DNA of 64,000 bases from Jaltomata sinuosa. Lineage: Eukaryota > Streptophyta > Magnoliopsida > Solanales > Solanaceae. The notes below the pieces were generated by a model. The model saw only the letters and a program-made list of their open reading frames with translations, ran no database searches and was not told where the DNA came from. How positions within the stretch are numbered: the stretch's first letter is position 1; each line of letters begins with the position of its first letter. This document shows positions 32,705 to 44,297 of this stretch, piece by piece. The stretch is taken from the NCBI GenBank assembly GCA_003996215.1, contig QJPP01001716.1:1-64000 (forward strand), read 5' to 3'. The translations under genes were made by a program, and so were the position numbers.

Positions 32705-33240
32705 ATGGGTCCAAACCACGGACCTTGGTTGGAACCACGAGTCATGGAATTGAACCGTGGAATGTCTTCTGCAGGTTAGCCTCTAGCCTAAGAACCACGA
32801 GTTGGTTCTACGGACCGTAGTTCACTCTATGGACCGTAAAGTCAACTCTTGGAAGTTGATCTGAGGGTTTCCTGTTTCCTCAGGAACCACAAGTGACTTC
32901 TATGGACCGTAGTCTGAACCACGGACCGTAGTGTCCACTTGTGGTATTGAATCAGAGACCAGCTAAGTCCCCAGGAATTATGACTTGGGTCTACGACCCG
33001 TGGTCCATTCTATGGGTCCATCCTGTTGACCCGTAGTTTAGTTTCTACAGCCTATATTTTTGGCCAGGAATGACGGATGGAAACCACGAGCCGTGGTTTT
33101 GTCTACGACTCATGGAATCTATCCGTGGTCCCTGAAAGTTAACTTTTTTCAGCTTTTTCCTAATTATGTCACAGAGGTATTTTAGTCATTACCCACCCTT
33201 TTAACTCATAAATGATGTCATTTTGACTATTTATAGAAGG
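32705..33240 (+). promoter_or_regulatory. Palindrome cluster and TATA candidate of C LTR
   Basis: About a dozen variants of accacggaccgtggtt / ctacggaccgtag lie in 430 bases, ending just before gtcattacccaccctttt and CTATTTATAG. The same arrangement is at 36530-37070 in the 3' LTR. Likely upstream promoter region; function unproven. Confidence 0.5.
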
Positions 33241-33384
33241 GTTTTCACCCTCATTAGCCTATTTCCATCCTCAAATCTTCATTCAACTCCCAAAGAGGAA
33301 AAGAACTCCTTCAAGCTCCAAGTTTCAGTCTCCAAGATCAAGTCTCATTTCTTTTAAATTTCAAGTGGGTTAGCTTCAATCAAG

Positions 33385-35074
33385 GTATGTGGGTATTCAA
33401 TAATGGGTTCCTCTCCCTTGTGCCCAAAACGCCCCAATTTTTATTTTGAATTATGAACTTGTGAAATTAGGGTTTTAACCTAAATTGAGAAAAACTTATG
33501 AAATAAGTTTCTATGAATCAATTCATAGTTTCTTATTGTGTTACTATAATTTGACCAAGATTCCTTAAATGATTTCCAAAACCTATGTAATAAAGTTGAT
33601 TTCTAGCATGATTTCCTTCAAGTTATGGATTTCTAAGTTGGGGTTCTTACTCAATTCTCTTGGATCTTTCTATTAAGTACTTTTCATGATTCCTCCATGG
33701 ATTTTAAGTTTAATTTCATGCATTGCTATTATGATCTCAAATAACTTATGAAAATTGCATGCCTAATTCTTCAAGTATGAATTTAGAAAGAAAAAGTATG
33801 ATTTGGAATTATGGCCATGCTAACATTCAAGAACTTATGATATGAGAATTGCATGATGCTTGATGTGTTTTCATGCTTTTCAAGATGATTTTGCATGAGA
33901 TTGTGCCACTATGATTTTATGAGCTATAAGTACATGTTTTGGGAGTAGTATTTAGCACCGAGCGATGAGGGTTCTATTACCCAAGTCCAAAAACTACGTT
34001 GCTAGCGTAGGAGATGTATCGCCCGATGGACTTCTGAAAGTGGTTCCACTCTTTGATAATGGCACCCTTGCCTTAGCGGGGCATAGGGCAGCTTTGCCAA
34101 CTTGGATTATATAGTTGGATAATAGTGTCTCGTACCTTGGCAGGGTTCGGGATAACTTTGCTAACTAGAGTTATATAGTTAGATTCCTTGTAGCTCACAT
34201 AGTCTATTGTCGGTTATAAGAAACTCCCGTATGAATGTTTTCAAGCTTTTAAGTTATATGATATTCTATTTTGAAGCTTGGCTTACTATTTTGATGACTT
34301 ACATTCAAATTTTGATATTTACTTATGATTCCTCCTATTTATGCATGAACTTAGTTTTAAGCATGCTTTCAAGTATATTATATCACGACATATGCATATC
34401 TCACATACTCAGTACATTCTATAGTACTGACCACATACTTCCTTGTGCTTCATCCTATCATGATGTAGATTTTGTAGCCCATCTCTAGATTTGTGGCTAG
34501 TAGATCAACAACATATCTAGCCAGCTTGGTGAGTCCTCCTTATTCGATGACTTGGAGTTTATTTTAATTTCAGTATTTAGTTTATGTATTCAGTATTTCA
34601 GTATTTAGAGTTAGATGGAGAGTTGTCCCAATAACTCACCAGTAGTAGAGGCTTTCAGACATAGAGTCGGATATTCAGTTGTATTCATATTTCCATCCTT
34701 AGACTTTTATTTATATAAAGAGATTGAGCTGCTCTTTAATTCAGTTAAGCTTTCATTATTATCTTTTGTTCAGTTTTTAAGTCATGCTATGCCAGAGGGT
34801 TGTCTTGAGATCACTTGTGATCTTGGGTCCCGTGTTGCATCTAGGGGTAGGATCGGGGCATGACAATCTTGGTATTAGAGGAACAGGTTCAAGAGTCCTA
34901 GGGTATCTGAAAGCCGCATCGAGTAGAGTCTCTTTCATGTGTGTGAAGCGCGCCACACTTATGAAAGAGAGGCTATGAGATGTCTTAGGAAAAACTTCAC
35001 TTCTTTCATAATCAATATTGTTCGATAGAGTTTTACTCTACTTACCCTTCTAATCTATTCCTTACGCATTTTAG
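33385..35074 (+). other. Predicted leader intron of element C
   Basis: Donor CAAG|GTATGT in the LTR leader; acceptor ATTTTAG right before the gag ATG; TCTAAT as branch candidate. It would remove tandem repeats, LTR end and PBS. Motif evidence only. Confidence 0.4.
34053..34180 (+). repeat. Two-copy ~63-bp tandem repeat in C LTR
   Basis: Both units have the plan ggataatrg...cc ttg(c)c...ggg...tttgccaact...ttatatagt. Also present in the 3' LTR at about 37870-38000. Confidence 0.75.
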
Positions 35075-35077
35075 ATA
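34866..35077 (+). other. PBS and leader of element C
   Basis: tggtattagagg at 34870-34881 is a diverged initiator-Met primer site. The leader ends cttctaatctattccttacgc then ATTTTAG (34068-type T-rich AG, ending 35074) three bases before ATG 35078, a good 3' splice-site candidate. Confidence 0.75.
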
Positions 35078-35640
35078 ATGTCTCCATGAAGAAACCCCAC
35101 GAGGAATGCTAATCCAACCACCCCAGATCATGAGGTTACGAATACGGAATTTTGTGAAGCTATCTGTATGTTGGCTCAAGCCTTGATAGCTCAATTGAAT
35201 GAGAAAGAGAAACTAAAGAAGAGGAAGAGGAAGAACAAGAAGACCAGAACATGGAACCAATCATCTTCTCAGCAGAGGTTATCCAGACCAACCCCATCTT
35301 CAGTTAACAAAACTTCCCTCGATTCTCAGTTTGGTCATAATAGGGCTCCAAAGACCTTGAGGTACCCTCATTGTAGTAGATGCGGTAAGTTTTATCTAGG
35401 TGAGTGCCTTGCTGGCAAAGGAGGGTATTTTGGGTGTAGTCAGTTAGGTCATAGGATTAGGGATTACCCCTCAGATAAGCGTAGCAACTGTGGTGTTCAT
35501 CTCCATAACCAATTCCCTTCATTGCCTAGCCAACCGGGTCAAAGTTTTCCTCCAGAAATTGAATTAGGTACGTCACTAGATTTTCTTCCTTTATTTATCC
35601 ATAGTCTCTGGACCCCTATTCTTTTTTGGTTGTGAGTTGT
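35078..35640 (+). pseudogene. Gag of element C, capsid deleted
   Basis: ATG 35078 gives a gypsy gag start (then an early stop), followed by EVTNTEFCEAICMLAQALIA and a Lys/Arg-rich stretch. The sequence then jumps to the nucleocapsid region: CSRCGKFYLGECLAGKGGYF and GCSQLGHRIRDYP, a zinc knuckle with the first and last Cys replaced. The roughly 150-residue capsid is absent. The frame is open 35168-35635. It cannot form particles by itself. Confidence 0.8.
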
Positions 35641-36462
35641 CTTGACCTAGAACAGGGAGGGTTGAGGCCTAGACTTTTAGGCGGAGGAGGGTCCTAGACT
35701 ATAAAAGGAGGTGGGTATTCGTGCTGGATTCTGGAGAAGTGTATGTTTTGTTAGCGAAAAATGATCATAGCTCCTTTGAGAGGTTGGTTAGAGGTCCATA
35801 GACTTAGAAGGGTAACATGAATCTAAAAGGGAGATTGTGGGATGTAGAATCGATCAGATGTTGGAGGCTCAGGTAGTGATACTTTTGGGTGTTAGAACAA
35901 AGTCAAGAGGGGGGGGGGGCAGGATCTTATTTCCATCCTAGCATCCTAAGTGTACTTCTGCCATTACGATACCTTTTGCATGTCTTGTGTGTCAGCGTCA
36001 TGGTCCTATTTTATATTCACGCTCATATTAAGCTTCTAGAATGACAAGTAATTGCTTCAGACAATGACTCTACTCTTATCCAACTTAGTTTTTATTTCAA
36101 TCATAAGTCAGTTACCACAATAGTACTTCAGCTTTTACAAATCAGTTGAAGGAGCTACTTGGGAAGCAGAATCATCCATGAAGGGCAAGTACCCTTAACC
36201 TTTTTCTTCCGATAAAGTTTCAGCTTGAGGTAGTAGTTTTCCCATTAGTATGTCTATGTTGTTCTATTCCATTAGTTCCCCTCATGATCTTAGTATACAT
36301 TCATGTTTTTCGGAGTTGATTCAGTCATGTTTTAAGTTGAAAAGCTCAGTTTTCATGTTGTTCTCCAGATTTTATGTGTTGTTGACTAGTTGGGCTGTTT
36401 TCTCTTCAGTTTTTCCTTGTTTAGTCTTCATTCGAGGATGGATGATTCCAATGGGGAGATAT
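35641..36462 (+). pseudogene. Protease trace, 3' non-coding and PPT of element C
   Basis: Around 35690-35800 there are faint protease-like words (VLDSGE) out of frame, then about 600 bases I cannot assign, including a G run (35911-35921). 36427-36462 reads cttcattcgaggatggatga...ccaatggggagatat, the standard pre-LTR PPT of this group. Confidence 0.6.
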
Positions 36463-38085
36463 TGTAACACCCCAGAAATCGAACCAGCTTTCTAAGTTTG
36501 AAACTCTAAAAAATTTCATGTTCCCAAGAATTACGGGTCCAAACCATAGACCGTGGTTGGAACCATGAGTCGTGGAATAGAACCATGGAATGCCTTCTAC
36601 AGGTTAGCCTCTAGTTTGAGAACAACGAGTTGGTTCTACGGACCATAGTTCACTCCACGGACCGTAAAGTCAACTAGTGGAACTTGATCTGAGGGTTGCC
36701 TATTTCCTCAGGAACCATGAGTGACTTCTACGGACCATAGTCTGAACCACAAACCGTAGTGTCCACTCGTGGTATTGAATCAGAGACCACCTAAGTCCTC
36801 AAGAATTAGGACTTGGGTCTACGACCCGTGGTCCATTCTACGGGTCCATCCTGTTGACCCACAGTTTGGTTTCTACAACCTATCTTTTTGGCCAGGAACG
36901 ACGGATGGAAACCACGAGCCATGGTTTGGTCTACGACTGGTGGAATCCGTCTGTGGTCCCTGAAAGTCATCTTTTTCTTGCTTTTTTCTAATTATGTCCC
37001 AGGGGTATTTTAGTCATTACCCAACCTTTTAACTCATAAATGATGTCATTTTGACTATTTCTAGAAGGGTTTTCACCCTCATTAGCCTATTTCCATCCTC
37101 AAATCTTCATTCAACTCCCAAAGAGGAAAAGAACTCCTTCAAGCTCCAAGATCAAGTCTCCTTTCTTTTCAATTTCAAGTTGATTAGCTTCAATCAAGGT
37201 ATGTGGGTATTCAACCATGGGTTCCTCTCACCCATGTGCCCAAAACCCCCAATTTTTATTTTGAATTATGAACTTGTGAAATTAGGGTTTTAATCTAAAT
37301 TGGGGAAAAACTTATAAAATCAGTTTCTATAAATCAATTCATAATTTCTTATTGTGTATATATGATTTGACTAAGATTCCTTAAATGCTTTCGAAAACCC
37401 ATGCATTAAAGTTGATTTCTAGCATGATTTCCTTCAAGTTATGGATTTCTAAGTTGGGGTTCTTACTCAATTCTCTTGGATCTTTCTATTAAGAGCTTTT
37501 CATGATTCCTCCTTGGATTTTAAGTTTAATTTCATGCATTGATATTATTATCTCAAGTACCTTATGGAAATTGCATGCCTAATTCTTCAAGTATGAATTT
37601 AGGAAGAAAATGTATGATTTGGAATTATGGCTATGCTAAACTTCAAGAACTTATGAAATGAGAATTGCATGATGCCCGATGTGTTTTCATGCTTTTCAAA
37701 ATGATTTGGCATGATATTGTGCCACTATGAATTTATGAGCTATAAGTACATATTTTGGGAGTAGTATTTAGCACCGACCGACGAGGGTTTGATTACCCAA
37801 GTCCAAAAACTATGTTGTCAGCATAGGAGATGTATCGCCTGATGGGCTAATGAAAGTGGCTCCACTCTTTGATAATGGTGCCCTTGCTGTAGCGGGGCAT
37901 AGGGCAACTTTGCCAACTAAGGTTATATAGTTGGAAAATGGTGTCCCATACCTTGGCAAGGTTTGGGACAACTTTGCTAACTAGGGTTATATAGTTAGAT
38001 TCCATGTAGCTCACATGGTCTATTATCGGTTATAAGAAACTCCTGTATGAATGTTTTCAAGCTTTTAAGTTATATTCTATACCAC
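36463..38085 (+). repeat. 3' LTR of element C (truncated)
   Basis: Starts TGTAACACCCCAGAAATCG and follows the 5' LTR to ttttaagttatat (about 38075), then breaks. About 0.6 kb of its 3' end is missing. Confidence 0.9.
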
Positions 38086-38149
38086 TACAAGAAACCTCTA
38101 ACTGTATAAAGAAAGTGAAAATGCGGGAATGACCAGAAGGGTCATTAAA
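38086..38149 (-). repeat. 5' LTR of element B, last 64 bases
   Basis: ctacaagaaacctctaac to gaagggtcattaaa corresponds to ctacaggcaagctctaac ... ggggtcattaca at 25945-26005. About 1 kb of the LTR between here and the C insertion is missing. Confidence 0.75.
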
Positions 38150-38549
38150 AATTCCCACCTGATTGTCTTGCTCTATAGCCTATTGGTCCTGACATGGCCC
38201 ATTGCAAAGGCTGCCAGAAGTGGAGCTAACTGGGCTATTCCACTAGATGTTCCCGTAGCAGAGTCTTACCGCCCGTGTTATCTTTCACGGTGCATCGCCT
38301 TGCCAATATGTTGGGGGGTGGCTGACTGAGCCACTAGGCATTTCCCATGGTAGGCTCCCATGGCTCGTGAGGCCTCTCATGACTATGGTTAGCCTATTAA
38401 GACTGAGGAAGTTGAGGTGGTCCCCAAGATCAGGTCGACGGCCCATCGTGCCTCGCGCAACCCATAGCTCATACCTCTAGGACCTGGAAGTTGCAGAAAA
38501 CTGCTGAGTTTTTTTGAGTCTAACATGGGTTTGAATTCTGTGTGTTACA
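38150..38549 (-). repeat. 5' LTR of element A, upstream part
   Basis: The minus strand starts TGTAACACACAGAATTC (38549), the opening typical of these LTRs. It contains ggctcccatggctcgtgagg-like palindromic words (38350-38380). Its left edge at 38150 follows the end of element B, with aattc facing aattt at the other side (10917-10921), an imperfect 5-bp target duplication. Nothing coding. Confidence 0.7.
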
Positions 38550-39650
38550 AAGTAGGTTACACTTTACCTCTTTTAGACTTAGCTTAGTTAGATTATATAA
38601 TTTTTAAGTTACATGAACATTAGGATAAGTTTTAGGTTAGAATTTGACTTTAATCCTATTTTTGCATATTTGGCCATTTTGGGGATCTTAGAATATAATT
38701 ATCCTGTTTATCCTTAGTTTATGATGTTTTAGCCTCATTATGTTGAGACTAAAATCCTTAGTATAGGTTGGAGAAGGTGTGCGTAGCAGAGTAGGCATTT
38801 TATGGTTATTTTTGCTTATTAGTTTTGTTTTTCGTGTTTACTTTTGTTATTGTGTAAATGTGGGCCCAAGGACATAGCATGGATTTGGACAGACTTCTAG
38901 GTTAGTTGTCTTGTTTGAAGTGTGATTTTTCCCTTTTTATCATATATATATATACACACATGTTCTTTTTCAATGGCATGCACATGCTCATACATGCATT
39001 TACATTGCTAGTGGTATGAGTTGGAGGAAATGTGAGATTTTTGGTTTAAGAATAGGATCTTTCTAATTTTACTATGGTCTTCAGATTTCAGAAAAACACT
39101 TCATGTTTTATCACTATTTTGGGGAAGGAAAAGAATTGTATCACTTTATAGTCGGTCTGAGGGATATTTCAAGACCCTTTCTCTATTTACTAACTATTGA
39201 TGAGCCTAAGGGTGACCTGAGGAGCATATATCCAGGTTTTACTTTTATTGAATACATTGATAAGCTCTAGGGAAGCCTACGAGACAATTTAGAGAGCTAT
39301 GGGGTGGCCCACAAATCATATTTCAGGGTTTTTACTTTATTGCATTGGCCATATTCTGCACCATATCATTCCATGATGACTCAAATTCTCTTATATGCAT
39401 TTTGAGTTGTTTGTCGCTATTACTATTATTATCTTCACCTTTTAGCTCGGATTATACTTGCTTACAATTAACTGCAATGACTAGATTTAGGTAGATCCCA
39501 ATAGTTGTTTTACTTTCCTATCTCTTATATTATATATCTTCTTCTAAGCTTGATTGGCCTATGATGCCTACTAAGTACCCCGTGTTTTGGTACTCATTCT
39601 ACATTTTTGCACTTTTTTTGCTAATGTAGCACCTAGTATGAGCCACCCTT
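38550..39650 (+). repeat. 5' LTR of D, downstream part
   Basis: Matches 45478-46420: tttacctcttttagacttagct, agttacatgaac, ggttagaatt, gatgagcct, ggtggcccac. The last few hundred bases of the LTR (compare tgatgcctactaagtacc onward with family B) are cut off around 39650, next to gag. Confidence 0.8.
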
Positions 39651-39749
39651 GTTGACCCTGTGATCGGTCGAGGCTAGCTATTGTTCGAATCATAGTGAGC
39701 TCTCAATATTTAGAGATTTACAACTTTCCCTCCTAGCCTTCCACTGCGA

Positions 39750-40985
39750 CTCCTCGATTAGAGGTGTTGCCTATTCTATTGGTTGCTTAGACTATCCCAG
39801 GTAGGTAGATTATATCTTCTGAGGAGCAAAAAATCATTGGCTGGTTCATTTGGCTAGGTCCTCTGATATTTTTTGGTGCTCCGAGGGAGGATGCTCACAA
39901 ATTTCTAGTTAGTTGGTAGGAGAGGTGGCATAACCTCAGCTTAGTTGAGTTACATGGGGCAAATTAACCATGTTTTAGTTGGGTGGTCCAACAAAGTAGT
40001 GGTGGAGATCTTATGTTGCTTGTAGACCAACTGGGACACCTACTATATCTTGGGCTCAATTCTCCATAGCTTTCTTGGAGAAGTATATATCGTGCAATAT
40101 GAGAGAGTGATTGAGCGATACATTTTCTAGAATAGAGCAGGGCTTTATGTTGGATTTTGAGTATGAGGTCTGCTATCATGAGTTGGCTAGGCATGCCACT
40201 ATGATTCTGCCCATAGAGCACAAATGGGTTCACCGGTTTGTTAAGGGGTTGATTCTACCGCTTTGTTTAGCTTCAGAGCACTTGGTGGCTTTAGGGGCAA
40301 ATTTTCTTATAGTTGTTGATCATGCTCACACCATTGAGGATATTCATCAAAAGGCCTATGGAGGCAGCAAAAAGAGGCTTTGTCATTAGGATAGATTCAG
40401 TGGTTTGCAACATAGAGGCAAAGGGTTCTATAGTAAGGGTCATCTGCAGTGCTTCAAGCCTAGTTGGCCTGTTTAGGTGACACTGCAGATTATAGAGGGT
40501 CAGAGTGGTAAGGGTAGCCAAAGCTTGGTTTAGACTTTGCGAGGTGCTCGCTCTGGGTTAACAAGTTGTGGTGGTCAGTCTGGTTTAGCTAAGTCATCTC
40601 TGCAGGGTACAACATGTCGAGGTTTCTATGAGTATGGTGTGCTGGGTCGCTATACTAGGGATTGTACCTCAGTTCCATATTTTTGGTGTTAGGGTCAGTA
40701 GAGTCAACTGGGTCAACAGATTTAGGCTCCCAGGGCTCTAGTGCCATCGACCAGAGATAGTGCGTAGGGTAGTAGGGATGGTCCCTTGGGTGCTTGAGGT
40801 GGTCGTGGCAGTTAGAGACAAATGTATGCATTTTTGGGCTGGCCAGAGGGTGAGGATTTAGATGCTATCATCACAAGTACGATCTCCATTTGTCATCAGT
40901 CAACTTCTGCATTATTTTATTTGGGTCTACATTCTCTTATGTATTTGCTTATTATGCTACTCATCTGGAGTCTACTTGTGAGTTA
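39750..40985 (+). pseudogene. Gag of element D (degenerate)
   Basis: Translations in changing frames show STEEQK-like SSEEQKIIGWF, then GAPREDAHKFL, LSDTFSRIEQGF, MRSAIMSW-type capsid words, the frame 40111-40389 (HATMILPIEHKWVHRFVKGL, VVDHAHTIEDIHQKAYGG) and a zinc-knuckle trace near 40615-40690 (CRGFYEYGVLGRYTRDC). N-terminus lost with the PBS. Confidence 0.75.
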
Positions 40986-41600
40986 TTGCCTTTGCCTATG
41001 TAAGTAGCCACCACAGTAAGAGATTCCTTAGTAATGGATCATGTATATTGGGATTATATGGTGACTTTATTGGGGTATGACATATGGGTAGACTTGGTGG
41101 TGTTAGATTTGGTTGAATTTAATGTGATTTGAGGCATGGATTGGTTGTCTCTTTAACATACAATCTTAGATTTCTTTTCTAAGATTATTACTCTACGGAT
41201 TCCTGGTATACCTCCTATTGTATGGAAGCATACCGATAGCCATATACCGAGGGGAGTTATATCTTTTGTGATAGCTTAGTGGTTGGTTGGAAAGGGGTGC
41301 TTGGATTATCTTGCTTACATCCATGATACTAGCCACCACACCTTCGATTGAGTAAGTTCTAGTGGCTTGCGAGTATTTAGATGTGTTCTCTACTGATCTA
41401 CAAGGTCGTCCTCCTTATCATGATATCAATTTTGGCATTGATGTTGTTCGTGCACTCAGCTCATTTCTATTTTGCCTTATCGGATGGCACCAGCCAAGTT
41501 GAGGAATCTTAAGAAACAACTCCAAGATCTTCTGAGTAAGGGGTTTATCAGGCGTAGTGTATTTTTGTAGGGTGCTTTGGTTCTGTTTGTGAAGAAAAAG
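40986..41600 (+). pseudogene. Protease of element D (degenerate)
   Basis: Around 40990-41160 there are remnants like VVLDLVEFNVI*GMDWLS, then the linker HDINFGIDV near 41420 and PYRMAPAKLRN near 41475-41500, marking protease and the protease-RT linker. Stops and frame changes throughout. Confidence 0.65.
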
Positions 41601-42250
41601 GATGGTTCCTTGCGTATGTGTATTGACTACAGATAGCTAAATTAGGTGACCATAAGAACAAGTATCCAATGTCGTATATTAATGATATGGTTGACCAGTT
41701 ATAGGGTGCGATGGTGTTCTCTAAAATTGATTAAGAGTGGGTTATCATCAGTTGAGGATCAAGGTTGTGGACATCCCAAAGACTACATTTAGGACTTGAT
41801 ACAACTATTATGAGTTCTTAGTCATGTTTTTTGGTTTGACCAATACCCCAACATTATTTATGGAGTTGATGAACTGCGTGTTCAGAGCCTACCTGGATTC
41901 CATCATTTTTGTGTTCATCAATGACATTCTGGTTTACTTTAAAAGAAGGGAGGAGCATGAGCAATATTTGAGAGTTGTGCTTCATACATTGTGAGATCAG
42001 TGGTAGTATGCCAAAATCAGTAGGTGTGAGTTTTGGCTTGAGTCTGTGGCATTCTTGGGGCATGTGGTGTCCAAGGATGGGATTATAGTAGATCTGACAA
42101 AGATTGCAGCACTTTGTGACTGGGCTAGGCCTACTTCTCCTACCAAGGTTCATAATTTTATTGTGTTGGTAGGTTACTACAAATGGTTTATGGAGGGGTT
42201 TTCATCTATAGCAACTCCATTGATTAGATTGACTTAGAAAAATATCCCTT
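41481..42250 (+). pseudogene. Reverse transcriptase of element D (degenerate)
   Basis: Visible pieces: LFVKKKDGSLRMCIDY near 41590, a stop where Gln is expected (gactacagatagctaaat), YEFLVMFFGLTNTPTLFMEL, FVFINDILVYFKRREEHEQY (catalytic FIDD changed to FIND), then FLGHVVSKDGIIVDLTKIAA and GYYKWFMEGFSSIATPLIRL (42046-42237). Enzyme dead by substitution and stops. Confidence 0.85.
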
Positions 42251-42860
42251 TAAGTGGTCTGAGTAGTGTGAGGTGAGCTTTCTAAAGCCTACGACCTTAT
42301 CAACATTAGCTCCAATTCTTACTCTTTCGATCAAGGGCCAGGGGTGTACTATTTACTGTGATGCTTCTGGAGTTGGTTTGGGTTGTGTATTAATGCAACA
42401 GGGCTGAGTGATTGCTTATGCTTCTAGATAGTTGAAGGTTCATGAGAGGAACTACCCCACTCATGACTTGGAGTTGGCGGCAGTAGTCTTTGCATTGAAG
42501 ATATGGAAGCACTATTGTATGGCATGCATTATGAGATCTTCGCTGACCATTGTAGTCTTCAGGACATCAGCCATAATGATCTAAATTTGAGGTAGCACAG
42601 GTGGTTGGAGTTATTGAAGGACCGTGATATCTCTATTCTCTATCACTTGGGCAAGAAAAATGTGGTAGTGGATGCGTTGAGCCAAAAGGCAATGAGTATA
42701 GGAAGTTTGGCATTCTTGGTAGTAGAGGAATGACCGTTAGCTTCAGACATCCAGTTCTTAGCTAACAGGTTAGTTAGACTTGACATTTCTGAGACAAGCT
42801 GCATTCTTGCTTATGTTGAGCCTAGGTCATCATTGTTAGAGCAGATTCAGGCATAACAAT
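42251..42860 (+). pseudogene. RNase H of element D (degenerate)
   Basis: Around 42350-42520: CDASGVGLGCVLMQQG, YASR*LKVHERNYPTHDLEL, AAVVFALKIWKHY; then the linker GKKNVVVDALS near 42655. TAG replaces a family Gln codon after CASR. Confidence 0.8.
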
Positions 42861-43810
42861 TTGATAATGCAAGGTTGAGGATCATTCATGATAAGATGTT
42901 GAGCAGCGAGGTTAGGAAGGTGACCTTAGATTCAGAGGGTATTCTGAGGATTGAGGGTCGTATCTGTGTTCCTAGAGTTGGTGATTTGGTCAGATTGATT
43001 TTGGAGGAGGCTCATTTTTCTAGGTATTCCAATCATCCCAGGGCAACTAAGATGTATTTGGACTTGAGATAACACTACTGGTGGTGTTGGATGAAGCATG
43101 ATATATCAAATTTTGTGTCAAGGTGCTTAAACTGTCAGTAGGTGAAGTACGAGCACCAGAGACCAAGTGGTTTGACTCAGCAGCTACCCATTCCTGAGTG
43201 GAAATAGGAGTGGATAGCTATGGACTTTGTGGTAGGCTTGCCATGTAGTTTATGGAGATTTGAGGCTATTTGGCTCATTGGGGATAGGTTGAAAAAGTCT
43301 TCTCACTCTTTGTCAACTCAGACTTCTTACAGTTCTGGGAGGTTGGCTCTGATCTACATTCATGAGATTGTCCACTTGTATAAAGTGTTTGTTTTGATCA
43401 TTTATGACCATGGTACTCAGTTTACTTTGTGTTTCTAAAGGTCTATTCAGAGAGAGTTGGGTACCCGAGTTAAGCTTAGCACTGCTTTTCACCCAAAAAT
43501 TAATGGTCAGTTGGAGCATACTATTTAGGTTTTGGAGAATATGTTGCAGGCTTGTGTTATGGATTTCAAAGGTTAGTGGGACCAATTTTTAGCCTAGTTT
43601 GCGTATAATAATAGCTACCAGTCCAGTATTCAGATGGCTCTATTTAAGGCATTGAATGGTAGGCAGTGCAGGTCTCTGGTGGGTTGGTTTGACACCTTTT
43701 AGGTTAGGCCATGGGGTACTGACTTTCTATAGGTAGAGTTTAGGTCATTCAGGAGAGACTTTATACTACCCAAAGTAGGCAGAAGAGCTATGTTGACCGG
43801 AGGGTTCGAG
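42861..43810 (+). pseudogene. Integrase core of element D (degenerate)
   Basis: The 42875-43072 frame has the N-terminal zinc-binding lead (LDSEGILRIEGRICVPRVGD, EEAHFSRYSNHPRATKMY). The core at 43195-43620 shows AMDFVVGLPCSLWRF, IYDHGTQFTLCF and HPKINGQLEHTI, so D, D and E are all present, among TAG stops and frame changes. Confidence 0.8.
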
Positions 43811-44297
43811 ACGTAGAGTTTATGGTTGGTGATCGAGTATTCATACATGTGTCACCCATGAAGGGCATGATGAGGTTCGAGAGGAAGGGCAATCTTAGCC
43901 CTAGGTTCATTGGGCCGTTTGATATCCTTCTTCACATTGGGGATGTAGCATATGAGTTAGCCTTGCCTCATTCTCTTTTTGGTGTTCACCCTATTTTCTA
44001 TGTTTCTATGCTGAGATGGTATGTCCCTGATGAGTTGCACATGCTTTAGTGGGATTCAGTTCAGCTGGATGAGTCATTAGCTTTTTAGGAGGAGCCTATT
44101 GCTATTTTGGATAGACAGGTTAGACAGTTGAGGTCCAAAAAGATTCCATCAGTTAAGGTTCAGCAGTGGCATCGTCCTATGAGGCTACTTGGGAGACCGA
44201 GCATGAAATACAGACCCGTTATCCTCACCTTTTCGAGCCTTCAAGTACCTTTTTTTCTTTAACTTTAAAGGAGGAAAGTTCTTTTAGTAGTGGATGT
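43811..44297 (+). pseudogene. Integrase C-terminus, chromodomain and PPT of element D
   Basis: 43822-44049 reads VGDRVFIHVSPMKGMMRFER, LSPRFIGPFDILLHIGDVAY, HPIFYVSMLRWYVPDELH. After stops comes EEPIAILDRQVRQLRSKKIP and, in another frame, ATWETEHEIQTRYPHLFEP, a chromodomain-like tail. agtagtggatgt precedes the LTR, as in element B. Confidence 0.85.

Larger units (their letters stand above)
32635..34865 (+). repeat. 5' LTR of element C
   Basis: TGTAACACCCTGGAAATTG to GGGGCATGACA, 2231 bp. Contains ctacggaccgtagttc-type palindromes (32705-33135), CTATTTATAG (about 33228) as TATA candidate, a leader, donor-like CAAG|GTATGTGGG (GT at 33385), and a two-copy ~63-bp tandem repeat (34053-34180). Same broad family as the A and E2 LTRs. 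Confidence 0.9.
32635..38085 (+). mobile_element. Element C: deletion derivative of a gypsy retrotransposon nested in B's 5' LTR
   Basis: 5' LTR 32635-34865, PBS 34870-34881, a short internal region with a gag missing its capsid and traces of protease, PPT, 3' LTR 36463-38085 truncated. No RT or integrase. It begins after gaaat (32630-32634); the expected right target copy is lost with the end of the 3' LTR. Its 3' end is fused to the last 63 bases of B's LTR by a deletion. Confidence 0.88.
10922..38149 (-). mobile_element. Element B: Ty3/gypsy chromovirus with ~3.4-kb LTRs, host of E2 and C
   Basis: In minus orientation this is 5' LTR (30418-32634 plus 38087-38149), gag/protease/RT/integrase/chromodomain remnants (26030-30413) and 3' LTR (10922-12719 plus 24420-26005). 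Both LTRs open TGTAATGACCC-like on minus. Removing E2 rejoins aaataaggt to ctggggtaccaacc, which matches the uninterrupted copy at 32160 (gacaaggtctcgggtgccaa). The element lost its PBS, leader and gag N-terminus. Confidence 0.85.
8417..38549 (-). mobile_element. Element A: gypsy retrotransposon remnant, split by B
   Basis: Element A consists of a gag fragment (8417-9175), leader, PBS (9385-9396) and a 5' LTR in two pieces (9401-10921 and 38150-38549). The LTR opens on minus with TGTAACACACAGAATTC at 38549. The gap between the LTR pieces is filled by element B. A sits inside the 5' LTR of plus-strand element D, whose LTR sequence resumes at 38550. A's own 3' half is lost. Confidence 0.75.

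Noticed and set aside
36769..36963. 64-codon frame in C's 3' LTR
   Set aside because: It is produced by the palindrome cluster and is not open in the 5' LTR copy at the same place.
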